Assembly (NCBI RefSeq): GCF_017876095.1
Contig: NZ_JAGINM010000009.1
Location: 1-64,000 of the forward strand
Length of the DNA: 64,000 bases
DNA from: Azospirillum agricola
Lineage (GTDB): Bacteria > Pseudomonadota > Alphaproteobacteria > Azospirillales > Azospirillaceae
Direction: 5' to 3'
Both the position numbers and the translations under genes were made by a program. A model generated the notes under the pieces. That model searched no databases. It saw only the letters and a program-made list of their open reading frames with translations, and was not told the origin of the DNA. This document shows, in pieces, positions 43,267 to 49,766 of the stretch. Position 1 is the first letter of the stretch. Each line of letters opens with the position of its first letter.

Positions 43267-44280
43267 TCAGGTCGTCTCCGGAACGACGAAATCGGCGCGG
43301 GTGCCCGGCGGCAGATGCCGGGCGAACCAGCCGGCGACCGGGGCAAGCTCCGGCTTGGCCAGTTGGGACTCCAGCAGACGCCAGACCCGCCCCAGATGGA
43401 CGAGGTAGCCGCGCCGGCCCTTCAGGGCCAGCCGCACGAAGATGGCGAGGATCCGCGCGTGGCGCACCGCCCCCAGCACCGCCATGGAACGGCGGAAGGC
43501 CGCCGCGTCCAGTTCGGGGAAAGCCGCCAGATAGCGGGCGACCATCGCCTCGGCCAGCTCGGGCGCGACGTCGCGGCGGGCGTCCTCCAGCAGGGACACC
43601 AGATCATAGGCGACCGGTCCGTGGCCGGCGTTCTGGAAGTCGATCAGCCCGGCCGCCCGCACGCCGTCGCGCGGCAGCCGCAGGACGTTGTCGACGTGGT
43701 AGTCGCGCAGCAGCAGCGACGCCGGCCCGGCGCAGGCCGGCTCCACCACCGCCCGCCATAGCGTTTCGAATTCGGAACGATCCTTGTCCGACAGGGGAGA
43801 GCCGCAGGCCGCCGGGACATAGACGTCGGCGAACAGCATGGTCTGCTCGACGAACAGGGCGGCATCGTAGACCGGCAGCCCCAGCCGTTCCGACTCACCC
43901 ACCGGCCAGGAGCGGTGCAGCGCGACCAGCGCGTCGGTCGCCAGCGCGTAGAGCGCTTCCGGATCGGCACCCTCCGCCAGCAGTCGGGTGAAGGTTTCGT
44001 CCCCGAAATCATCCTGCAAGGCGAGGCCGCGCCCGGTGTCCGCCGCGTGGATGGCCGGCACCGACAGGCCGATGCCGGCGAGCGCCTCGCCGATCGCCAT
44101 GAAGGGCAGCAGATCTTCGTCCGGCACCGGCGTGTCCACCAGGATCAGGGTCGAGCCGTCCGGCGTTCCCAGCCGCTCGTAGCGGCGGGACGAGGCATCG
44201 CCGGCCAGCGGCGTCCGCGCCGCGCCGGCCAGACCGTTCCGGGCGAGGAAGCTCCGGATTTCGGCATCGCGTTCCGTCAT
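43267..44280 (-). CDS. amgK: Anomeric MurNAc/GlcNAc kinase, AmgK-like
   Basis: The 337-residue protein belongs to the aminoglycoside phosphotransferase fold: LAGDASSRRYERLGTPDGST, LLLRDYHVDNVLRLPRDGVR (catalytic loop with Asp and Asn) and GLIDFQNAGHGPVAYDLVSL (metal-binding Asp). AmgK phosphorylates C1 of recovered cell-wall amino sugars, feeding MurU. It begins two bases after tsaE ends and is followed at once by murU, forming a three-gene unit usual in alphaproteobacteria. Confidence 0.9.
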   Translation of the reverse strand: MTERDAEIRSFLARNGLAGAARTPLAGDASSRRYERLGTPDGSTLILVDTPVPDEDLLPFMAIGEALAGIGLSVPAIHAADTGRGLALQDDFGDETFTRLLAEGADPEALYALATDALVALHRSWPVGESERLGLPVYDAALFVEQTMLFADVYVPAACGSPLSDKDRSEFETLWRAVVEPACAGPASLLLRDYHVDNVLRLPRDGVRAAGLIDFQNAGHGPVAYDLVSLLEDARRDVAPELAEAMVARYLAAFPELDAAAFRRSMAVLGAVRHARILAIFVRLALKGRRGYLVHLGRVWRLLESQLAKPELAPVAGWFARHLPPGTRADFVVPETT

Positions 44281-44282
44281 GG

Positions 44283-44762
44283 TCACAGCGTCCAGTCGGC
44301 GGCGGCCAGCCGGGCCGCCAGGGCGCCATGGCCGGTCAGGACGGCGCGGCGGGCGTCGGGGCCGTCGTGGAACAGCTCGACCTCCACCCGGTCGGCGGGC
44401 AGCAGCGGCCCCAGCCGGTCGGGCCATTCGACCAGCGCCACCGCCTCGGCCCGCGCGTCGTCCCAGCCCAGCTCGATCACCTCGTCGGGACCGGACAGGC
44501 GGTAGAGGTCGAAGTGCCAGAGCGGCCCGATGCCGGTGTCGTAGGTCTGCACCAGCGTGAAGGTGGGGGACGGCACCTCGGCGTCGGGCTCCGTGACGCC
44601 GCGGATCAGGGCGCGCGACAGGGCGGTCTTGCCGGCGCCGAGGTCGCCGCGCAGGGCCACGAGGTCGCCCGGCCGCAGCAGGGCGCCGAGCCGCAGGGCC
44701 AACCGTCCGGTCGCGGCCTCATCCGGCAAGGAAAGGGTCTGGGAAAAAGGGGTGTCCGACAT
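44283..44762 (-). CDS. tsaE: TsaE, ATPase for tRNA t6A synthesis
   Basis: The 159-residue protein has Walker A LRGDLGAGKTALSRALIRG, the family SPTFTLVQTYDTG, then LWHFDLYRLSGPDEVIELGW and VALVEWPDRLG. TsaE assists TsaBD in making threonylcarbamoyl-adenosine at position 37 of ANN-decoding tRNAs. It heads the tsaE-amgK-murU unit with 2-bp gaps. Confidence 0.95.
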   Translation of the reverse strand: MSDTPFSQTLSLPDEAATGRLALRLGALLRPGDLVALRGDLGAGKTALSRALIRGVTEPDAEVPSPTFTLVQTYDTGIGPLWHFDLYRLSGPDEVIELGWDDARAEAVALVEWPDRLGPLLPADRVEVELFHDGPDARRAVLTGHGALAARLAAADWTL

Positions 44763-44852
44763 GGGCCGGATACTGAGCGAACGGACCCGCGACCCGCAAC
44801 CGGAAAGCGGCGGGTGCCGCCGAGTGTCCCAGGCTGTGTCCCCGACCGTGTC

Positions 44853-45278
44853 TCAGGCGCCGACCTTGCGCCGCGCTCCGGCCGCCCCGGCCTTCGGCCC
44901 GTTGGCCCCAGCCTTCGGCCCGTTGGCGGCCAGCGGGGCGACCATGCGCGGGGCCTTCTGGAAATTCATGGTGATCATCAGCGTCAGCGCGCCGTTGATC
45001 AGGTGCAGCGCCTTGTCCGAGGCCACCGGCAGGGGGATGCGCCGGCCCATGCAATAGGCGACCATGGCCGCCGCGACCTCCGTCTCCGACAGCAGCAGCT
45101 CGCGGGACTCGCCGGCGTCGCTGACGATCGTCAGGATGGTCTCGACCCCGTTGCCATGGCGGTGGCTCACCCCCTTGACCGTCCCGGTGGGCAGCGGCTC
45201 GCGCAGTCGCTGGCGACGGTCGAGAACGGCCTTGATCACCTCCGGCTCGGTGAAGACCAGGCAACGCAGTTCCTTCAT
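44853..45278 (-). CDS. Conserved-looking hypothetical protein (141 aa)
   Basis: The protein starts MKELRCLVFTEPEVIKAVLD and continues with strands and helices (GNGVETILTIVSDAGESREL; LSETEVAAAMVAYCMGRRIP). It ends in a low-complexity tail with the repeat ANGPKAGANGPKAG. It is soluble, with no known motif. It lies upstream of tsaE, 90 bp away, in the same direction. The well-formed body and start support a real gene; function unknown. Confidence 0.6.
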   Translation of the reverse strand: MKELRCLVFTEPEVIKAVLDRRQRLREPLPTGTVKGVSHRHGNGVETILTIVSDAGESRELLLSETEVAAAMVAYCMGRRIPLPVASDKALHLINGALTLMITMNFQKAPRMVAPLAANGPKAGANGPKAGAAGARRKVGA

Positions 45279-45379
45279 GGCGGCCTCCACCGCGGCTGGG
45301 GCCGGAAACGCGGCCCGGTCCATTGTCCGGCACGGGCGGCGCGCCGCACAACAAACAAATTTAGACAAATCCCGCCCAA

Positions 45380-45415
45380 ACCCCGCGCCATACCCCGCGC
45401 CATACCCCGCGCCAG
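45380..45415. repeat. Three tandem copies of a 12-bp unit
   Basis: ACCCCGCGCCAT occurs at 45380-45391 and 45392-45403, then once more with one change at 45404-45415. The array lies in the intergenic region between divergent genes, about 130 bp upstream of the ferredoxin reductase start. Copy number may vary between strains by slippage. Confidence 0.8.
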
Positions 45416-45547
45416 ATCCTGCGACGCAACGCCGTCCCCGGCCCTTCCCGCCATCGCCACAGCCGGGTTGGGGTTGACCCGGCGGCGAAATGCGGACAAT
45501 GGAAGGACTGTCGTTCCCCCGCACCCGGTTTCAAGGAATCGCCTTCC

Positions 45548-46570
45548 ATGTCGCAGACCCCTCATCGCACCGACGTCGTCATCGTCGGGGCCGGCCCCGT
45601 CGGACTGTTCGCCGTGTTCGAATGCGGGATGCTGAAAATGCGCTGTCACGTCGTCGACGCGCTGGACATGGTGGGCGGGCAGTGCACGGCGCTCTATCCG
45701 GAGAAGCCGATCTACGACATCCCGGCGCACCCCTCGATCGAGGCCGCCGACCTGATCGACCGGCTGGCCGAGCAGGCCGCCCCCTTCGCGCCGACCTACC
45801 ATCTGGGCCAGCAGGTCGTGAAGCTGACCCGCACCGACGAGGGGCGCTGGCTGGTCGAGACCAGCATCGGCACGCAAATCGACGCCCAGGCGGTGATCCT
45901 CGCCGCCGGCGCCGGCGCCTTCGGCCCCAACCGCCCGCCCCTGGAAGGGCTGGAGCAGTATGAGGGCCATGGCGTCCACTACATGGTCCGCCGCAAGCAG
46001 GATTTCGCCGGCAAGCGCGTGGTCATCGCCGGCGGCGGCGATTCGGCGGTCGACTGGACCCTGTCGCTGGCAGACGTCGCCGAGAAGGTCTACGTCGTCC
46101 ACCGCCGGCCGAAGTTCCGCGCCGCGCCGGAAAGCGTCGCCCGCATGGACGCGCTGGCCCGCGAGGGACGCATCGAGATGGTGGTGCCCTACCAGCTCTC
46201 CGGCCTGGACGGGACGGACGGCACGCTTTCCGCCGTGCGGGTCGCCACGCTGGACGGCGAGGAAAAGGCTCTGCCGGCCGACGCGCTGCTGGCCTTCTTC
46301 GGCCTGTCGATGAATCTCGGCCCGATCGCCGACTGGGGCCTGAACCTGGAGCGCAGCCACATCGCCGTGTCGCAGCCCGGCTGCGCCACCAACACGCCCG
46401 GCATCTTCGCCATCGGCGACATCGCGACCTACCCCGGCAAGCTGAAGCTGATCCTCTGCGGCTTCGCCGAGGCGGCGCAGGCGGCCCACGCCATCCACCC
46501 GATGGTGCATCCGGGCGAGGCGCTGCATTTCGAGTACTCGACCTCGAAGGGCGTGCCGGGCGCCGCCTGA
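45548..46570 (+). CDS. Type-2 ferredoxin/flavodoxin-NADP+ reductase (TrxR-like)
   Basis: The 340-residue flavoprotein shows the FAD motif DVVIVGAGPVGLFAVFECGM, LDMVGGQCTALYPEKPIYDI, the NADP motif KRVVIAGGGDSAVDWTLSLA, and GIFAIGDIATYPGKLKLILC. The redox-active CxxC of thioredoxin reductase is missing. This pattern marks the YumC-type ferredoxin-NADP reductase, which passes electrons between NADPH and ferredoxin or flavodoxin. It stands alone with a terminator after it. Confidence 0.88.
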   Translation: MSQTPHRTDVVIVGAGPVGLFAVFECGMLKMRCHVVDALDMVGGQCTALYPEKPIYDIPAHPSIEAADLIDRLAEQAAPFAPTYHLGQQVVKLTRTDEGRWLVETSIGTQIDAQAVILAAGAGAFGPNRPPLEGLEQYEGHGVHYMVRRKQDFAGKRVVIAGGGDSAVDWTLSLADVAEKVYVVHRRPKFRAAPESVARMDALAREGRIEMVVPYQLSGLDGTDGTLSAVRVATLDGEEKALPADALLAFFGLSMNLGPIADWGLNLERSHIAVSQPGCATNTPGIFAIGDIATYPGKLKLILCGFAEAAQAAHAIHPMVHPGEALHFEYSTSKGVPGAA

Positions 46571-46605
46571 CACCGCCCCCTGGAAGGCGCGGGCTGAAAA
46601 CGGCA

Positions 46606-46636
46606 CGGGCCGCCGGAGGGGGGATCCGGCGGCCCG
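46606..46636. terminator. Bidirectional hairpin between convergent genes
   Basis: A perfect 12-bp stem (CGGGCCGCCGGA, 46606-46617, and its complement at 46625-46636) with a 7-base loop lies between the reductase gene end (46570) and the end of the minus-strand Spy-like gene (46716). It is placed to end both transcripts; neither side has a long U-run. Confidence 0.6.
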
Positions 46637-46715
46637 CGTCTTGCGGCGACTCCTTGGGGGGCTTGGGAAATCAGCCGCCGCAAACCCGATCTGCGATCAG
46701 ATCACCGCTGATACG

Positions 46716-47288
46716 TCAGCCGCCGCGCGACTCCTGCGGCTTGCCGTCGGGACCGGGGCGGCCGGGGCCGGGGCCATGGTCATGCCCCGGGCCGCCGTGA
46801 TGCCCGCCATGCATCCCCTTGCCGCCCATGCGCGGACCGCCCTGGTTCAGCAGATGGTCGGCGGTCTTCTGCTGGTCCGGCGTCAGCTGGGCGTACAGCT
46901 CGGTCAGGGCCGGGCGCACGGTCTGGAGCTGCTGGAGATGGGCCTGCATCATCGTCTCGGCGCGCTCCAGGCGCTGCGGCAGGGCGGCCGGGCGCGGCTG
47001 GTCCTTGAACCTGACGCACAGGTCCTGGGTCGGCTTCAGGCTGGCCCGCGCGCTGTCGGCGAACTTGTTCCAGGCGGCGCGCTGCTGCTCGGTGATCTTC
47101 AGCTTCTTCTCGGCGAAGGCGAGCTTGCCGGCGAGCCGGGCGTCCTGGTCCTCGCACATGCGGCCGAAGTGACGGTCCGGCCCGCCCGGTCCGCCCATGG
47201 GGCCGCCCGGCTCGGGCTGGGCGAAGACCGGCAGGGCGAAGCCGAGGCCGGCGACCAGCATGGCGGAGGTCAGAAGGGCGCGTTTCAT
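46716..47288 (-). CDS. Spy/CpxP-family periplasmic protein with His-rich tail (190 aa)
   Basis: A signal peptide (KRALLTSAMLVAGLGFALPV) leads into a helical body with LKITEQQRAAWNKFADSARA and ELYAQLTPDQQKTADHLLNQ, two LTxxQ-like motifs of the Spy/CpxP family. The last 40 residues are rich in His, Gly and Pro (GGKGMHGGHHGGPGHDHGPG) and may bind copper, nickel or zinc. Family members are periplasmic chaperones or brakes on envelope-stress kinases. The gene is divergent from a response regulator-kinase pair, so it is probably both target and modulator of that system. Confidence 0.8.
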   Translation of the reverse strand: MKRALLTSAMLVAGLGFALPVFAQPEPGGPMGGPGGPDRHFGRMCEDQDARLAGKLAFAEKKLKITEQQRAAWNKFADSARASLKPTQDLCVRFKDQPRPAALPQRLERAETMMQAHLQQLQTVRPALTELYAQLTPDQQKTADHLLNQGGPRMGGKGMHGGHHGGPGHDHGPGPGRPGPDGKPQESRGG

Positions 47289-47408
47289 GTGGGAAACTCC
47301 TGGTTGGTTAGGAGGCGATCTCGTTGGGGTGCGGCGGCGCCGCGTTCCCGATGAGCCAGACAATGGGCCCCGAACTTTGCCGGACGATGTCCGCAAACCC
47401 GTCACTTG

Positions 47409-47451
47409 GTAACAGTGTGTAACCGCCGCCGCTCCCGTAACCGGCCGTTAC
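47409..47451. promoter_or_regulatory. CpxR-like direct-repeat box and inverted box in the divergent promoter
   Basis: GTAAC-AGTGT-GTAAC (47409-47423) has the 5-5-5 layout of CpxR boxes (GTAAA-N5-GTAAA). A second pair, GTAAC-CGGCC-GTTAC, is inverted (47437-47451). Both lie between the Spy-like gene and the response-regulator gene. They probably bind that regulator and control both genes. Confidence 0.6.
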
Positions 47452-47488
47452 ACATTTCCCCTTCACCCCAAGGCCGTCGCGCCCGATC

Positions 47489-48229
47489 ATGCGCGGCATG
47501 GACCGCATCCCCCACCTTCTGGTCGTCGACGACGACCGCGAGATCCGCTCGCTCGTGGCCCAGTTCCTGACCAGGCACGGCTTCCGTGTCACCGGGGTCA
47601 AGGACGGGGCGGAGATGATGCGCACGCTGGACGGCGCGCGCGTCGACCTGATCGTGCTCGACCTGATGCTGCCGGGGGAGGACGGGCTGTCGCTCTGCCG
47701 CCGGCTGCGGGCGTCGCCGCCGACCGCCCAGACGCCGGTCATCATGCTGACCGCCATGGGCGAGGAGACCGACCGCATCGTCGGGCTGGAGATGGGCGCC
47801 GACGATTATCTGGCGAAGCCCTTCAGCCCGCGCGAGCTGCTGGCCCGCATCAAGGCGGTGCTGCGCCGCGCCTCGGCCCCGCCGGTGGCCGGCACCAGCG
47901 CCGGGGGCGCGGTGCTGCGCTTCGAGGGCTGGTCGCTCGACGTCACCAAGCGCGAGCTGCGCTCGCCCGACGGGGCGCTGGTCCAGCTCTCGGCCGGGGA
48001 GTACGACCTGCTGGTCGCCTTCGCCGAGCATCCCCAGCGGGTGCTGAACCGCGACCAGCTCCTCGATCTGGCGCGCGGCCGCTCGGCGGTGCCCTTCGAC
48101 CGCTCGGTCGATGTCCAGGTCAGCCGGCTGCGCCGCAAGATCGAGCCCGACCCGGCGGAGCCGACCCTGATCAAGACGGTGCGCGGCGGCGGCTATCTGT
48201 TCACGCCGTCGGTCGGTGTGGGATCGTGA
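47489..48229 (+). CDS. OmpR-family response regulator (246 aa)
   Basis: The receiver domain begins HLLVVDDDREIRSLVAQFLT, has the phosphorylated Asp in LIVLDLMLPGEDGLSLC, and the Lys in DDYLAKPFSPREL. A winged-helix output domain follows (LSAGEYDLLVAFAEHPQRVL; VDVQVSRLRRKIEPDP; IKTVRGGGYLF). Its stop overlaps the kinase start (GTGA). With a Spy/CpxP-like protein divergent to it, it is best seen as a CpxR-like envelope-stress regulator binding the boxes at 47409-47451. An ATG at 47498 is an alternative start. Confidence 0.92.
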   Translation: MRGMDRIPHLLVVDDDREIRSLVAQFLTRHGFRVTGVKDGAEMMRTLDGARVDLIVLDLMLPGEDGLSLCRRLRASPPTAQTPVIMLTAMGEETDRIVGLEMGADDYLAKPFSPRELLARIKAVLRRASAPPVAGTSAGGAVLRFEGWSLDVTKRELRSPDGALVQLSAGEYDLLVAFAEHPQRVLNRDQLLDLARGRSAVPFDRSVDVQVSRLRRKIEPDPAEPTLIKTVRGGGYLFTPSVGVGS

Positions 48230-49617
48230 GGCTCCGGCGCTTCGCCTTCCCCGACAGCATCGCCGCGCGCATGGTGCTGACCGTGGTGCTGGCGCTGTTC
48301 CTGACCCAGGGGATCAGCACGCTGGTCTATCTGACCGACCGCAGCGAGGGGCCGCCGATCCACGGGCCGGGCGTGCTGGTCCAGCGCGTCACCGCCATCG
48401 TGCAGCTCGTCGGCAGCACGCCCGCGGCCGACCGCGAGCGGCTGGTCAAGGCGATCGACGACCCGGTGCTGCGCGTCGAATGGCACCCCGACCAGCCGCC
48501 GGAGCTGAGCGACTACACCGGCGTGCGCTTCGACGGGTTGCGCCGCCGGCTGCGCGAGACGCTGAACATCCCGTCCCGCGCCATCGTCTTCGAGGTCGAG
48601 CGGCGCGACGGCGACAACCGCCACGAGGGGGGCCGCCACCGTCCGCCGCCGCCGCCCTTCGCCGGCGACGACGACCGGCGCTGGGGGCCGCACATCCGGC
48701 TGTCGATCCAGCTCGGCGACGGATCCTGGCTGACCTTCACCGGCGGCGACCCGCTGGAGGGACCGTTCCGCGTCATCCGCTTCGTGCTGTGGATGGGGGC
48801 GCTGGTCGCGGTGATCCTGGTCTCGTCGCTGTGGGCGGCCCGCCGCTTCACCGCGCCGCTGGCCGGCTTCGCCGCCGCCGCCGAGCGGCTGGGGGTGGAC
48901 GCCGAGGCGCCGCCCCTGCCCGAGGCCGGCCCGCGCGAGCTGCGCGCCGCCACCCGCGCCTTCAACCGGATGCAGGCCCGCCTCGCCCGCTTCGTCGCCG
49001 ACCGCACCCAGATGCTGGCGGCGATCAGCCACGACCTGCGCACGCCGCTGACCCGGCTGCGGCTGCGCGCCGAGCTGGTCGAGGATCCGGAGATGCAGCG
49101 CAAGATGCTGGCCGACCTCGACGAGATGGAGGCGATGATCGCCGCCACCATGGCCTTCGCCCGCGACGACGCCAAGCGCGAGCCGCGCGGCCGCCTCGAC
49201 CTCGCCGACCTGTTGCAGAGCCTGTGCGACGACCGGGTGGATTCCGGCCACGACGCCGTCTACGACGGCCCGGCCCACGCGGTGGCGGAGGGGCGGCCGG
49301 TGGCGCTGCGCCGCGCCTTCGCCAACCTGATGGACAACGCCATCGCCTATGGCGGCGGCTTCGCCGTGCGGCTGGAGCCGGAGGAGGGGCAGTGCCGCGT
49401 CCATGTCGACGACCGCGGCCCCGGCATCCCGGAGGACGAGTTCGAGAAGGTCTTCGCCCCCTTCTACCGGCTGGAGCGCTCGCGCTCGCGCGACACCGGC
49501 GGGGTCGGGCTCGGGCTGTCGACGGCGCGGACGATCATCCGCGGCCATGGCGGCGACATCGCACTGGCCAACCGGCCGGAAGGCGGCCTGCGCGTGACGG
49601 TGACGCTGCCGCGCTAG
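48226..49617 (+). CDS. EnvZ/CpxA-type sensor histidine kinase (463 aa)
   Basis: Membrane helices at about residues 14-33 and 184-205 enclose a periplasmic sensor. The sensor contains a His/Pro-rich stretch (GDNRHEGGRHRPPPPPFAGD). Then come a HAMP segment, the H-box AAISHDLRTPLTRLRLRAEL, N-box FANLMDNAIAYGGG, and the ATP lid VDDRGPGIPEDEF with GVGLGLSTARTIIRGHGG. It phosphorylates the regulator encoded just upstream. The His-rich sensor and the His-rich tail of the Spy-like protein point to metal-related envelope stress, which is inference. Confidence 0.92.
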   Translation: MRLRRFAFPDSIAARMVLTVVLALFLTQGISTLVYLTDRSEGPPIHGPGVLVQRVTAIVQLVGSTPAADRERLVKAIDDPVLRVEWHPDQPPELSDYTGVRFDGLRRRLRETLNIPSRAIVFEVERRDGDNRHEGGRHRPPPPPFAGDDDRRWGPHIRLSIQLGDGSWLTFTGGDPLEGPFRVIRFVLWMGALVAVILVSSLWAARRFTAPLAGFAAAAERLGVDAEAPPLPEAGPRELRAATRAFNRMQARLARFVADRTQMLAAISHDLRTPLTRLRLRAELVEDPEMQRKMLADLDEMEAMIAATMAFARDDAKREPRGRLDLADLLQSLCDDRVDSGHDAVYDGPAHAVAEGRPVALRRAFANLMDNAIAYGGGFAVRLEPEEGQCRVHVDDRGPGIPEDEFEKVFAPFYRLERSRSRDTGGVGLGLSTARTIIRGHGGDIALANRPEGGLRVTVTLPR

Positions 49618-49715
49618 AGCGGATCGCGCAAAACCGGAATCGGTTTGAAGCGTGAATCCGCTCGTCATCAAAAGGGTAGAGTTTCATGCGTTTCCTATTA
49701 AACGCATGAAACTCT
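49617..49715. repeat. Extragenic palindromic element with nested stems
   Basis: Arms GAGCGGAT (49617-49624) and ATCCGCTC (49656-49663) enclose an inner stem AAACCG/CGGTTT. A perfect 16-bp hairpin follows (49678-49693 and 49700-49715, arm AGAGTTTCATGCGTTT, 6-base loop). The element starts at the kinase stop codon and is AT-richer than nearby genes. It looks like a dispersed REP-type unit that also acts as terminator. Confidence 0.6.
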
Positions 49716-49766
49716 GAAACGCCCGCTTCCCGAATCACCGCCCCCCGCCCCGCCGGGCGGGAAGGG

